64,000 bases of DNA from Aphanomyces cochlioides (GCA_019828595.1 JAHQRK010000009.1:1612001-1676000), one strand, 5' to 3'. Counted from the first letter of the stretch, positions 10,240 through 21,639 are shown. Numbers and translations are program-made. Notes: generated from the sequence alone by a model not told the origin.

Positions 10240-12214
10240 CATAGATATGGTATTTATGTGGGATGGTCGGATCAGTGAAGTCCGAGCTTCTCGCCGCAAG
10301 AGAAGGGGGGGTGGAAGGTTAGAGGTCGCCTGGGCTTTTAGGTGAGCCAGACGCGATCGAAGGAAACGGAGAGGCACGACTGTGGGTTGAAAGTCCGCAG
10401 TAGTTGACCGCTGCTGGGGGAGAGGACGGTGGGGAGGACCGGAAGGGGGGTTAGTTGCTCGGTTGCCCATGAGCTACGCCTAGCGTTGACTGGCGTTGGT
10501 GAGGGAGATTGACGGTGCGAGCTTTCGACAGACCCACGGAACTCCTGCAAACTTCTTGGCGCTTAAACTCTCTCGACGGAACGACACAAACTTAGAGGTT
10601 CATTCAACGCCAGCCAAAAAGAGCTCTGAAAGACTAACTACTCTTTTCTCCGCTACTCCTAACCTCGCACGCAAGTTTCTCAATTGCTCTGCTCTCGCTC
10701 CTCGATTGGTCTATCGGCATTGTCCACTTTCTCAATTGGCTAGAGCCTTGACGACACACTCCTGCAGGCTGTCGCTCACTGCCGATCGTCTCTTCCCCAT
10801 TGGCAGGCGTTGCGCTGGCTCCTTACGATCATCTTTTTCCACTTGAATCGTCTGCTGCTTGGTAGAAATTCCGCCGCCGGCAATCGCCAAGATGAGACCG
10901 TTGGCAGCCGCAATTGACCACTGTTCACCCAATCAGGACGTCTAGTTGGCGCCATCTCATGCACTGGATCGGTCTCGCGAGTGCTGGCTCGCTTTGCCAC
11001 AAACCACCCTTGGCAGCTCGCGACGCCACGGGCAGGAACGGCTGCCAAACGACGAGCCAGACTCGCTGTTGCTTCGTATGCTTGTATCAAGGCTAAACGC
11101 GCGAGATTAGTGCGCGACAAAGACAATCGTATGCGACCCAATGGATGATCATTGCCATCTCTCGCGTCAGCCATATGAACTTCATTCTTGCCAGGCGACG
11201 GAAGACTTGTTGTCGGTAGGCTCGTCCTGGGCATCTTCTTGTTTTCTGGCTCGGCCCAGTCGCTGAAGTTCTCCCACCACCCCAGGTGAATGTTTTGGAT
11301 ATGGAGGCACCATTCGACGACAGGTCATTCTGTTGACTAGCGACTTCTTCTCATCGTTACACTTCTCTTTTGTCGCTGCCGTCGCCTGGTATCGTCATCT
11401 CTTGCCCTCAACAATCACGGAAACCACCCCGAGTGGATGCGCGAAGCGTTGATTGTACCTGGCCAGCAACTGAATAACACGATCATGGCCTCGACTTCTC
11501 CACTCTGGGCGATTGGTCGGCTCGTTTGATTGTTGCGCACATAGTTCGTCTTGGCCAATAATGCAGAGTACGTCTTGTGCAATTTTATAACTCAGTTTGC
11601 TCGCGGATCCTGTGCACCGTCCCCGCTTGTCAACTGGCTTGAATTCATCAAACACGCTTGCACTCATGTTTGCAGCTATCAAGTGTGCGTTTGAGTCTTC
11701 AATTCTTGTTCAATAATGTTCCGTGCTCAATCGTCACTTGGTCCAATTTTCTTCGTGTATCATGCAAAATGCATACGTTCCCATCAAAAATCAATCAATT
11801 TCCATTCCGCAGCCCATAATCCGATCGCCCGGTTCATTGCCACACCATATCATGTAGCCAACCATGCTACGGCAATCCCAAACGGTCACGTTCCACAGAG
11901 CGCAGATCTATCCTTCAAATTCTTCTTTTGTTTCTTCCTTAGTAAGCGGATAGAGCTCTTTGTGAACGATCATTGCAGAAATCGTCGTGGCCTCGATCGG
12001 GAGTGGTTGGATGTATGCTTGGTTACTGAGGGAACTTTCAGGAAGCCAACGTAGCTGGCAGCCTTGCGTCGCGTTGATTGTTGATTCTGTCTACATTCTT
12101 GGTTGCTTCTTCAACGCTTGGTGTAGCCGCTTGCTCTTGCTGCTTCTTCTTCCATCTACGAACCACTTCAAAAAGCTCTTCGAACTCCGTCAGTAAGGTT
12201 CTCGTGCGTTGCAT
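10240..12214 (-). pseudogene. Possible decayed multi-part gene, function unknown
   Basis: Several minus-strand segments look coding but lie in different frames. ATG 12214 opens a 58-residue charged stretch (MQRTRTLLTEFEELFEVV). The segment 11682-11395 contains PEWRSRGHDRVIQLL and reads through one TGA into VPPYPKHSPGVV and GELQRLGRARKQED. The segment 10550-10338 is Ser/Pro-rich (SHRQSPSPTPVNARRSS). Stops and shifts separate them. It could be a transposon-encoded helper protein or a real gene with unresolved introns. No domain was recognised. Confidence 0.25.
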
Positions 12215-12674
12215 GGCGGCAAATTCAAAAGTATTTTATTTTGAGTATGACCCGTAATATTATTCGGGTGGTCAAAATTCAAAGTTGATTTTGAGCGCGA
12301 AAACTCAGTTTTGACAGTCTGGAGCCAGTGGTTACTTCCTGTAGTTTTTAATGCTCTTTAAAAAATGATATTTGACGTTAAATTTGGTGAAGAAATGAAT
12401 TTTTGGGGTCGATTGGAAGTCATTTGTACAGAGTAATGTGGAACAGAGGAAGTAATGGATATCTTGTCTGTATTCAATTGGGTCCGGACCTGAATCCTAC
12501 ACTATTTCAAATATAATTGGTCCTTTGAAAGAATACCCTATTTTCTGCTTTTCATTATCTGATTGGACGTATTTAAATATATTTTGATTGGTCAATATAA
12601 GCTTTATTAATGCGCTGTGATTGGGTATATTTTCCATTTCACAAAAAGTGACGACTGTTTTGTATTGAATTCAC

Positions 12675-12683
12675 TATATAAAA
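12675..12683 (+). promoter_or_regulatory. TATA-like box upstream of SET gene
   Basis: TATATAAAA lies 44 bp before the ATG at 12719 and 89 bp before that at 12764. CCAAT (ATTGG) words occur nearby at about 12584-12700. The placement fits a core promoter for the downstream SET-domain gene. Confidence 0.45.
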
Positions 12684-12718
12684 ACCAGAATGTATATGAT
12701 TGGTCAAAAAATTTACCT

Positions 12719-13425
12719 ATGAATGTTTCTCCATCAATTTTGATTTTGTCTTGTTTCGAAACAATGTCGAAGCCCTTGATTTCCATGGTTGATGGGGTCT
12801 ATCTGTGCCCCAAGTGCCCGGCAACTCACGACACACTGCCAAAACTGCGCACCCATGTCTCCAGACATCATCGTGGAGTCTGCGTCAAGACGAAAACGTC
12901 GACACAGGACATGGGGACGAATTATGTAAAGAAGTTTCGACAGAAGCAAAAAGAAAAAGTTCCAGCCAAACGCAGGAAGCTTTACATGCATCAAACTGCT
13001 TACAAAAGGGGATCTCTCCGCTGTGACAAGCCCTTGCTTGTCATGAAAACATCTACCATCCCTGACTCTGGCTTTGGAGTCTTTACAAATGAAAATTTGC
13101 TGAAAGGGGACATTGTAACATTCTATACGGGAAAAATTGTCCGTGGAAAGCCCGAGGATCCAAGCTACGTCGTTGGCTTGGACAAGGAAAAAAACCTCTA
13201 CATGCAAGGTATCAACAAAGCGAAAAATGGCTGTGGTCTTGGGTCGTTCATTAATCGTGAGGAGCGCCCAATGGGGAAAAAAGAAAAAATCGCGAGTTTG
13301 AGTTTACACCGACAAAAAGACCATGTCTTTGGGTTGTCATGACCAAAAATTTGGAGGCAGGACAAGAGCTTTTGACAACCTACAGTCGAGGAATGCGCAT
13401 CGTGAAGAACAATTCAGAACTTTAA
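12719..13425 (+). pseudogene. C2H2 zinc finger + SET-domain protein with one frameshift
   Basis: The N-terminus (start MNVSPS at 12719, or MSKPL at 12764) has a C2H2 finger, YLCPKCPATHDTLPKLRTHV. A SET-like segment follows: SGFGVFTNENLLKGDI, then GLGSFINRE. At the A-rich run around 13274-13290 the frame shifts by one base, and the true C-terminus continues in another frame as RPCLWVVMTKNLEAGQELL to TAA 13423. The order SGFGVF / GLGxxINR / WVV..NL..G.EL matches SET methyltransferases, so a lysine methyltransferase-like fold is likely. One missing A would restore the frame, so a homopolymer sequencing error is as plausible as a true pseudogene. It converges on the Crypton recombinase, with 37 bp between the two stop codons. 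Confidence 0.65.
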
Positions 13426-13462
13426 TTTCATTCAAATATATCAGTGCATTATGCTTGTCTTT

Positions 13463-15555
13463 TTAAACAATCTCCCTCAATACGCAGTCAATGTTCTTGG
13501 CCATCCAGTCAAGAGATCTCTTGTTTTTTACACGATAGGCTTCAAATATTTGGACAACTTGGCTTGAGTCAAGTCGCTTTGAAGTTGCAACAGTTTCAAT
13601 CGCCTGGATAATTTTTCGACGACGATTTACAAATCGCCGTTCATTTTGACTACACCATCGTGTTCCTCGTGACTCTTCTAAGTACTTGATCGATGGCTTT
13701 TCCCCAAACCCACATGTCCACTCTCGCCATAAATCAACGACTGAAATGACGCCACGACTCATTGAGTATTGCAAATTCGTTTGATTGACGTTTTCAGTCG
13801 GTTCAGTGCTTTGAGGAGTATTTAATTGTGGGTCGCTGTAGTCTAACCTTATGTAGCACAAACCACGCCGTAAATCGCTCTCAAATTGTCGTTGACTTTG
13901 TATCTGCTCGGACAATTTTTTAACCTCGGATCTCAAAATTTCTATAGATGATCCCAAATCGCTGTGAAGCGCGTCAATTTTCTTCGAGAGATGGGGCATT
14001 GCTCGGCTCAATTGCAGCTCAGTTGGTTCAATGTCGTCACACATGGCATCTTTATACTGCTCTTCAAATTCTATGTATTCTGGAGTAAAGAACAAGCCAT
14101 TTTTCCAAAGAGGATGGTTGGGATAAATCTTTTTCAAATGTGGAGCATCTTGGACAACAACATTTCGAAGATAAAGATCCAAATTCAAGAATCCACGGGC
14201 AGCAATTGTAACATCACATTCGTTATTCTGCAATTTTTCCAACCAACCTGTTGCCCAAGGAAAAGCCAATTTCGAATGTTCTATCCTTGGTACGGCTTTA
14301 GCACGTTGAATATAGAAGTTTCCTTTTTCTGTACCAAATCCAGCTAAAGCTCGCATGGCTTTTCTTGGCAACGAGGTAAGATAACAATTTTCCATCGCCT
14401 GGTTATTCCATCGTCCCAAACGTCGAATTTGATTTTCGCTGGCGCCACCAATTTCGGCCATTCGAGCGCCGGAACCTTGGCCAATGTGCGTTTTCGCGCG
14501 AGAATTCAAACCGACAGACGACAACGCCTCGAACACTGCCTTGTGGTGGACACTATACGATATTTGCTTTGTCAGATCATTTCCTGCTTTAAGAACTTTA
14601 ATTCCAAACCAATCTTCAGATTTTTTGAAACAAGGCAAGGGTTCATTCTCAACATGCCACCTCCAGAAAAAGTAAAAAGCCAGGGCACTGTGGGGGCAAA
14701 TAGCAACGTCTTTGCTTCTGATGCAACCACCTATATCAATTCGACCATGTTGATTTGTTTTGCCTTGTCGCATCACAGCCACAAGCGCTATGCACTCTGT
14801 AAAACCTTCATTATCCAACAATTGACTTTGCAGATCGGCAAGTTCAAGCATTCGGACCGATTCACCACGAAGCAAACAATAGTGAGCTAGAGTAAAAGCA
14901 ACCCAATTTCGTAGATGAGTACCAAAATCTCACTTTTGCAGCCAGAAGCTGCGGACAAATTAATCAATTCCACAGTTGTAGTGTAACCATCGAGCGGTGT
15001 CCCGATTCCTCTATCCTCAAAATTCTCTCGCTTTCGATCATCTTCAAGGTGTTGGGTGTGTTTGAGGAGATCTTTTATTACTTGAGTCCTGGGGTGTGGA
15101 TTCGAGTTAGCCTTCATTTTGCACTGTTCTTCCCAGAGCTTGACAATGGCATTGACATACTGCTTTAACGTTGAAAATCCAATGGTTTTGGCTTTCCCGG
15201 TATCACTACAGTTCCTTCTGTCTCGTCCTATAACTCGGTCACAGAGAAATAGGTGAAGTTTCGACCCAGTGACAGTGAAGCAGCTGTGTCCTTCGAATCC
15301 CTTCTCTTTACACCAGTTCAGAAACTCATTTTGTTTTGAGCAATATGCTCTTTTCGTATTGAGCGGCTTCACAGAAGCTATTTCCTTGTAGGTTGTGGTC
15401 TCAGCGATTTCCATTTCTAGGTCGACTGCGGCGGCATTGTGTGTTGCTGAGGTCATCGTGTCCTCTCTCTGGAAACAGTATTGTTTTATGGTTTGAATAA
15501 CAGCCAATAAACTCAGTGGGATCTGGCCAGATGATATCTTGGATATCATGTTCAT
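13463..15555 (-). mobile_element. Crypton-type tyrosine recombinase (one frameshift)
   Basis: The N-terminal part (15555 to about 14925) has the SAM-like core-binding segment NTKRAYCSKQNEFLNWC. A one-base shift near 14925 joins it to the catalytic part ending at 13463. The catalytic part contains Arg in LLRGESVR, a KTHIGQGSGAR segment with His and Arg, RRLGRW, and the probable nucleophile Tyr in ENCYL. The C-terminus carries a GCR1-like DNA-binding segment (VVDLWREWTCGFGEKPSI) after a predicted coiled coil. This is the architecture of Crypton transposases, which move by site-specific recombination and lack TIRs. About 690 residues in total. The adjacent SET ORFs may or may not belong to the element. 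Confidence 0.8.
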
Positions 15556-16064
15556 GAATTTCGGATATCGTCAGGTATTTCCGGATAAATCCAGGACCCA
15601 ATGTACCTCAATCAGTCCTTCAACCTATATACCTTGCAACTTTTAATATACGGACTACGGTAATGGCAAACAAGGCTGACTACTGGCAGCTCTGAAAAAA
15701 AAAGAAGACGTCAGATTCGCACGAGAATGTTGGTAAATGTTGGACAAAGTGGGTACCAAACGTTTCATATTCGATCGAGACGCCTCTAAGTTCAAGCATG
15801 TTATCGTCTTATGGCGAAACCAGACGAATATAGGTGGGTGACGGCAGGGCCAACTGCTTTTGGCCTCGATTTTGCCTTATGAAGCACCAGGCATGTATGG
15901 ACGGTACCAGGTCCTGGAGATGGCAGTGGACGGGTTGTATTTAGTGTAAGAAATGCAAAAACGACAGGCATTTCCTGATCAAACGTCGAATCGACGACGA
16001 GATGTGATGAAGATTGCTCATCCTACGCAAGAACAAATTGTGTCATTGCAACTTACAATAGACA
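15556..16064. other. Intergenic stretch, nothing recognised
   Basis: No coding frame or repeat is supported between the recombinase start and the downstream end of the AWS/SET gene. Confidence 0.4.
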
Positions 16065-16757
16065 TTAATCGTCAATTATATCGGTGGGAGGTGGAAGGTA
16101 GGTCCCATCGCAAAAACCACATTGGCATGCAATGCCCCAAGTTGAGTCCATATAGTGCAAGCTAAAAATGCAGCCCTTCTCCAAAGGCAGTCGAGAGACA
16201 ACCACTAACCGCGGCTTCTTATCAACATACCATGTCTCGAAGCAGCAATTGGGGGAACACGCGTGATTGATGAAACGAGATGCATTGCCATACTTGGTCG
16301 CATCCACAAACAGGTTGTCATCTTCGCGGGAAACGCGTGCAATGTACCAAGCCAGTTGACCACGCCCCTTCTCCTTTCGACGGAGATAAGTGTCTTTAGT
16401 GATGAGTTGGCCAACGTATTCAATGATCTTGGTATCCTTTGGAACATTTTCATCCAATCTCAAGCCAAAACCAAAGGTTGGATCGACAACAACTGTGGTT
16501 TTTGGAAATCGCTTTTGTTGAATGACATTGTTTTGACAATGTTTGCCTGCACTGCATCGATCTGATGCGCATTCGTGACGACTGTCCACATTGCTGCATT
16601 TCCGCCAGTCAACACAAGGTGAACGACGACTACAGCGGTAGCAGCGATCATTGTGAATTCCACTGTTGTACTTGGAGCCACTGGAAAACCTTGCTAGTCG
16701 AGCAGGGTGTGCCTTGTTCGTTCGGCCTCGTGATGGCAAGCTCTGGTCAATGTGCAT
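16065..16757 (-). CDS. AWS-SET histone lysine methyltransferase-like protein
   Basis: Predicted protein lysine methyltransferase of 230 residues from ATG 16757. Cys-rich pre-SET/AWS segment with CSNVDSRHECASDRC and GKHCQNN. The SET core has FGFGLRLDENVPKDTKI, IIEYVGQLI, the cofactor/substrate motif RFINHACSPNC, and HYMDSTWG. The post-SET Cys cluster is CQCGFC. This order is that of SET2/ASH1/NSD-type histone H3 methyltransferases (family knowledge). The same frame is open upstream of the ATG to about 16900 and encodes an acidic stretch and a basic KRKRPR, a likely nuclear signal. The real gene may therefore start further upstream or be spliced to the repeat ORF at 16835-17881. Confidence 0.7.
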   Translation of the reverse strand: MHIDQSLPSRGRTNKAHPARLARFSSGSKYNSGIHNDRCYRCSRRSPCVDWRKCSNVDSRHECASDRCSAGKHCQNNVIQQKRFPKTTVVVDPTFGFGLRLDENVPKDTKIIEYVGQLITKDTYLRRKEKGRGQLAWYIARVSREDDNLFVDATKYGNASRFINHACSPNCCFETWYVDKKPRLVVVSRLPLEKGCIFSLHYMDSTWGIACQCGFCDGTYLPPPTDIIDD

Positions 16758-16834
16758 GTAGGCCTTGCCGTAGTCGTCTTCATCCGCTGATTCGTAATCA
16801 TTGTGTAATCGTGGGCGCTTTCGTTTCGTAGCAT

Positions 16835-17881
16835 CTAAGCCATCACTGTTTTGGAGGTCTTCGTCAAGTAGGTCTCCAAAAGTGTGCTGATTGACGGGGG
16901 CTCAGTTTGATGGTCAATGAGCGGATTGACGTGTTGATGAGCTTGCTGGTCAATATGTTCGACCATGTGTTGACCAGCTTGTGGGTCAGCGAGTTCAGCA
17001 ACATCTCGTCCAGCTTGTTGGTCAGGGAGCTGGTTGACGTGTTGAGTAGCTGTTTGATCAGTGATCTCGGCAACGTGTTGTCCAGCTTGTTGGTCAGCGA
17101 GCTGGTTAATGTGTTGATCAGCTTCTTGGTCAGCAAGTTGATCGATGTGTAGCTCAGTTTGTTCGTCAGTGAGCTGAACGATGTGTTGAGTAGCTTGTTG
17201 GTCAGTGAGCTGGATGACGCGTTGATGAGCTTGTTGGTCAGCGAGCTGGTTGACGTGTCGATTAGCTTGTTGGTCAGCAAGTTGATCGATGTGTTGCTCA
17301 GTTTGTTGATCAGCGAGCTGGTTGACGTGTTGATGAGCTTGTTGGTCAGTGAGCTGGTCGTTTTGTTGGTCAGCTTGTTGGTCAATGAGCTGGTCGCCTC
17401 GTTGGTCAGCGAGTTGATCGACATGCTGTTCAACTTGTTGTTCTGTCGCTGTGGGAAAATATCGCTCTGCAAAACGTGAACAGAACTTCCGAATGTTGCC
17501 CGGTGTTTTCCAAACATCATGGTCCATATCATACCATTCTGGCCAGATGCGGCGTGCTTCCTTGCGCAAGTCAGCTTGATTGACTGGTTTTGGAGCTGCC
17601 TTTATCCAGTCATAAAGCTGTCCTTTCTTTTCGTCGCTCGGTCTTTCTTTGGAGTACGCTCCTCGCTTTGATCGGCCACGCAGGTGCTTTGAGCTGCCAT
17701 TCTCAACTTTGGCGATTTCATCTGCCTTGGCTAACCACTTGTCGAACGTTGAGATTGTTACGCGGTGCATGCGGCTAAACTTGACCTTTGTCATGCCTTC
17801 TTCTTTCTGAGCGTCCTTCCATGCATCGAGGACCTCTTTCTTGAAGCTGTAAGGACGATGGATAGGTGTCGTCCTACTCAT
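16835..17881 (-). CDS. Helix-turn-helix-like protein with 12-residue repeats
   Basis: 348 residues from ATG 17881. The first about 130 residues are basic and resemble the N-terminal DNA-binding part of pogo/CENP-B-like transposases (VLDAWKDAQKEEG, TISTFDKWLAK). From about residue 145 the protein consists of about 15 copies of a 12-residue unit with consensus LADQQAxQHVNQ (36-bp DNA unit, 16905-17440). It ends in VMA just upstream of the SET ORF. It could be a stand-alone domesticated transposase fragment or the 5' part of a gene spliced to the AWS/SET ORF. No catalytic DDE domain is present. Confidence 0.5.
   Translation of the reverse strand: MSRTTPIHRPYSFKKEVLDAWKDAQKEEGMTKVKFSRMHRVTISTFDKWLAKADEIAKVENGSSKHLRGRSKRGAYSKERPSDEKKGQLYDWIKAAPKPVNQADLRKEARRIWPEWYDMDHDVWKTPGNIRKFCSRFAERYFPTATEQQVEQHVDQLADQRGDQLIDQQADQQNDQLTDQQAHQHVNQLADQQTEQHIDQLADQQANRHVNQLADQQAHQRVIQLTDQQATQHIVQLTDEQTELHIDQLADQEADQHINQLADQQAGQHVAEITDQTATQHVNQLPDQQAGRDVAELADPQAGQHMVEHIDQQAHQHVNPLIDHQTEPPSISTLLETYLTKTSKTVMA
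16905..17440. repeat. 36-bp coding minisatellite, about 15 units
   Basis: The 36-nt units encode LADQQAxQHVNQ on the minus strand. They have diverged by point changes but keep length. Because the unit lacks stop words in several frames, other frames on both strands are also open here; those are shadows. Confidence 0.8.
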
Positions 17882-18221
17882 TTGGAAATGGCAGATTGTC
17901 GAGTGAGGAAAATAAACGGATGGTAGTATTTCAACGAGGCGAGATACATTTTAAAGTGGCGAGAAGCATTTAGAAGAGGAGAGAAGTATTTTGAACAAAA
18001 TTTGTTTTTATATTTGCTTTCAGTATGAGCGATGCATTTCAAGCAGGAAGTACTTTTCATTTGCAGATGTAAGTATTGGCCATGGGGCGTCCAGTGAAAT
18101 GGTTGGTGACATGGTAACATGCACTAAACAGGACTTTTGTTTTAGGCAATACTCTGTAGGTTGGAAGGCAAATCGTCCCTGTTTAGGATCACAATCTACC
18201 TAACTTCAACAAGGTGGCACC

Positions 18222-20379
18222 ATGAGATACCAGAGTTTCGAGTTCCCTGTAGAAAGCATGTTTGACTGGGCTGGACTCGTTGGCCTTCCCAGCGCAATGC
18301 CTTCGATAGATCCAGATGTCGACGAGAACACTGAGATGCACGATATTGAGCAGCCCGATGTAGCTGCACACGAAGCATCAAGAAGTGCTAGTGCATTCGC
18401 TGACGAGGGAATGGACTCACTCGCGAACGCTCTTGCATCTCTCCGTCGCAATGGACGTGGTGACGCTGTGCGGCAAGCATGGCGTGTAATTGGCGCATTT
18501 GCAAACTACAACCTCGCACGCGCTCTATGGCCCACGCGGTCGTTTACTCGACGACCCGATGCACATGTACTGTCTGCGAATGTCCATCTCAACACTTGAT
18601 GGTCGCACGATATCTACGATGCAAATGCCAGCAAGGATGCACCAAGAAATTGCGCCTTCAAGAGTGCCAGACAAAGCGACATTGCGTTGTTGCAGTAACT
18701 GGGGAGTACACCGCCTGCGTCTTGCCTACATCGAAACTTATGACAAAAGTCCTGCGAGCTGAAGCTGATGTCATGTTCAAAGATGGCTTCACCCCAAGCC
18801 AAGCGCGAAAAAAATTGAAGTCAAGTGTGACTGCGGCACAGCTTCCTCCCCTCAAACATTTTCAAAATCGGTACAGGCACGTCAGGCACCACAAGATGCT
18901 TGAAAGCAATTGTCCCACCAAGATGGCGAGCTTGTTCATGGAAAAATGCTTCACTTACGACGTGGAAGAAACAAAATACTTCACGTTTGGTTACGACATC
19001 GAAAATGGATACCCCCATGTTGGCTATGGCGGCGAAACGGGTCCTTTTATGGTTGGTGTCACCACCAAGATGCTTCTTCACAAAATGAACCGAGACCCGA
19101 GCACGTTTATTATTCACTGGGATGCCACATACAAGATCAATTCTAAAGCGTTTCCTGTGCTTATCTGTGGCATATCCGACGTTGCCCGTCAGTTCCATCC
19201 TGTAGCTTTCTTCCTTTTGAGCAAGGAAAGCCAAAATGAGTACACTTGGGCCATGAATGAGCTACAAATGATCTATGATGCAGTCGTTGGATGGCCAATG
19301 AATGTCAAATACACCATGGCGGATGCAGCGCAAGCTCCTTTGCTCAGTATCCAAGCTTTTGCAGATGAGCTTGATGTGGAGAAGATCCTGATGTGTTTTT
19401 ACCATTGTGTGGCAAATGTGAAGAAAAGGCTCGCAGGCACGTCAATCACTACGAAAGGGCTTGTTTATCGCCATTTGTACAACATGCACTACTCCCGCAG
19501 TGAAGCCGAAATGCGACACCATTGGGCTGTTGCCCAAGATGCATGGTCAAGGGACGCTGTCTTGGTGCAAAAAGGATTTGTGGATTACTTCTCAAGGCAA
19601 TGGATCCACAGTGAATTCTCGGCTTGGCAAGTGTTTCACTCGCCAAGTGGCTTTGCAACAACTAACAATCCGTGCGAAACTTTCAACAAGCACTTTAAAG
19701 ATGTCTACACGAGTCGCAATGTCCACGGACTATGTGCTACACTAAACATCATCGGAGAGGTTGCTGAAGAGTATTCTACATTCAAGTCTCCATCTTTCGC
19801 ACTATAAGCAAGCCCGAGTTACAAGTTGGTGCGTCGAAGCCATCGGCTTAAGGCATTTGGCCTGCTCGAGGAAGTTTCTGCCGATGAGCTCTTTGAACTA
19901 CCTGCTGGAGAAATGTTAGTGAAGAGCATCGTTCCAACCAACGCCATCACATTGGCGTACATGTTTGAATATGGCTTCATGGAGGCTTCCCGAGAGGAAG
20001 CGGAAGCTGCAATCCGAGCAGAAGCCATTCCTGGTTCTGTTCAAAGCGCTCAAGATGTGGAGATTGCCAATGCTTACTACTACAACTCGACAACGAACAA
20101 CGCTCGCCATGAAGTCGTGTGCAGCGGCAACCACCAGCCATGGTATGGCTGGCGCGTATGCACAACTCCTGGTATTCTCCGTGTGAGTGCAACTACTTTT
20201 ACAAACACGGCCACTGCTGTCACCTTGTGTTCGCCCTGAGCTTGAAAGAAAAGGATATGTACGGGAACCCTTTGCCTCGAAGTACCTTTGTCCGAGCGAC
20301 GGCGAGTCGACAACCGGAAAGCATGAGCTTTGGTGGGCGCAATAGAAGCAAAGTTGGTGGCGCTTTGGCCATGCAGTAG
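18222..20379 (+). mobile_element. MULE transposase gene, decayed
   Basis: Mutator-like transposase in pieces. 18222-18530 is an acidic N-terminus in one frame. 18479-19807 is the main frame, with a Cys-rich FLYWCH-like segment (CKCQQGCTKKL) and the MULE catalytic core: Asp in IIHWDATYK, Asp in MADAAQAP, the CFYHC motif, and Glu in NNPCETFNKHF. A TAA at 19805-19807 interrupts, and the same frame goes on (SYKLVRRSHRLKAFG) to about 20150. There it shifts into the frame carrying a SWIM zinc finger (CECNYFYKHGHCCH), which ends near 20379. With at least one stop and two frameshifts it is probably inactive. Terminal repeats were not found. Confidence 0.8.
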
Positions 20380-20477
20380 CATGATTGTATAAATCCTGTA
20401 AGATACATCAGATTACACAGGTAATGATGGCAGCACAAACGTCAGTCATGAAAATGTCTTATCGCGTCACACTACAC

Positions 20478-20625
20478 CACAGTGCAAAGCAGTGCTTTGA
20501 ACCGATTCCATGTGCAAGCCGTTCGCACATGTAGTCAACTGGAACTGTATGGCTTCAGTTGACTACTACTCGCAAATTGTTTGCACATGGATAGTGCTCG
20601 AAGCACTGTTTTGCGCTGAGGTGAC
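20478..20625. repeat. Foldback inverted repeat, about 60-bp arms
   Basis: The left arm (about 20480-20540, CAGTGCAAAGCAGTGCTTTG onward to TAGTCAACTG) pairs with the right arm (about 20557-20622, CAGTTGACTA onward to CAGTGCTT.) with scattered mismatches around a loop of about 16 nt. Confidence 0.65.
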
Positions 20626-20867
20626 CACGATAGATTACATCCACGCACGTCTGATGTACATGTAGACTACTTGCACTTGTGGCGAGAGCTAATTCATCTA
20701 ATGTAGCATCATGCCCACTCAATGCGTCGCCCTCTTATATTGTCGTTGGCCTCCAGACGCTCGAAATGTGTGCACTGAGGATGAACGGACGACTTGGCTA
20801 ACTCAAGCTGTCTTATCAGGTCAAAGAAAACTCTGTGTTCAAGTCGGTTCCATGTAAGACATGCCAT

Positions 20868-21048
20868 GCGTGTTGAACGTAGTCAACTGAAACTCCATGA
20901 GCACAGTAGACAACATCCTACGAGCACAATGTCTCCTACATTGAAGCCACTGAAACCGCGGCTTAAGTAGCTTCCATTTAAGAAGTATTGTGCTGGTAGA
21001 ATGCTGTCGGAGATGATCATGGAGTTTCAGTTGACCGCATTCAACAAA
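20868..21048. repeat. Inverted repeat, about 30-bp arms
   Basis: TGTTGAACGTAGTCAACTGA at about 20870 is the near-perfect reverse complement of the copy ending near 21047 (CATGGAGTTTCAGTTGACCG). The arms share the TAGTCAACTG core with the foldback at 20478, so the two are related. Confidence 0.6.
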
Positions 21049-21092
21049 CGAAGCGAATGGAAGCGTCCAGCGCGGCGTCCGTCATTAGAGAA

Positions 21093-21290
21093 GCAATGGC
21101 CATAAAGCTATTCATCCGCGTGTGCACAGGGACAGGTGCCTCTTGCACGAATGCAGTACGAGAAGCCTTTTAGTTTGTGGTCATGACTGGTTCATCAAGT
21201 GCCCGCCATGACCACTGACAGTTCGCCCCTTGTACTGCATTCGTGCAAGAGCAAGATGCACAATAGGATGAAAAGCTTTATGGCTACTGC
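21093..21290. repeat. Foldback inverted repeat, about 65-75-bp arms
   Basis: The left arm (about 21095-21165) contains GCCATAAAGCT and TCTTGCACGAATGCAGTAC. Both recur inverted in the right arm (about 21225-21290). A smaller nested hairpin, GTGGTCATG...CATGACCAC, sits in the centre. Confidence 0.65.
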
Positions 21291-21639
21291 AAATGCGCTT
21301 TCTAAGGCTTGCTTATAGTAGAATAGTCAGGTTCTACTCATGACTTCTTGCTCTTTAGTAGCCATATCACCTAATTCCTGCGCATGAGTTGAATTCCAGA
21401 GCTTAGCTTTGACGATTCGAGTGTTGAAACGGTCTTCTACATTTAGCTGAACTTTGAGGTGATTGTTCGCAATGTCGTAGTGTGAAAACACTCCATTGGA
21501 TGTATCAAACCTCTAGTCTTACGACTTCATTAGATTAAACTCGATAGATAGGCCGCAAAACATTCAGGACGTCGTCTGCATCGATCTACCCAAGGCAATC
21601 CAAAAATATGGCTTTCTTTTGTTGATGATATTAAAATTT

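Noticed and set aside
16905..17440. Regular 36-bp repeats as a CRISPR array
   Set aside because: The units are contiguous, coding and without unique spacers; the genome is eukaryotic.
16864..17532. Asn/Ser/Leu-rich frame on the minus strand and Leu/Val/Ser-rich frames on the plus strand
   Set aside because: They are shadows of the 36-bp minisatellite. Only the LADQQ frame continues into non-repeat coding sequence with an ATG.
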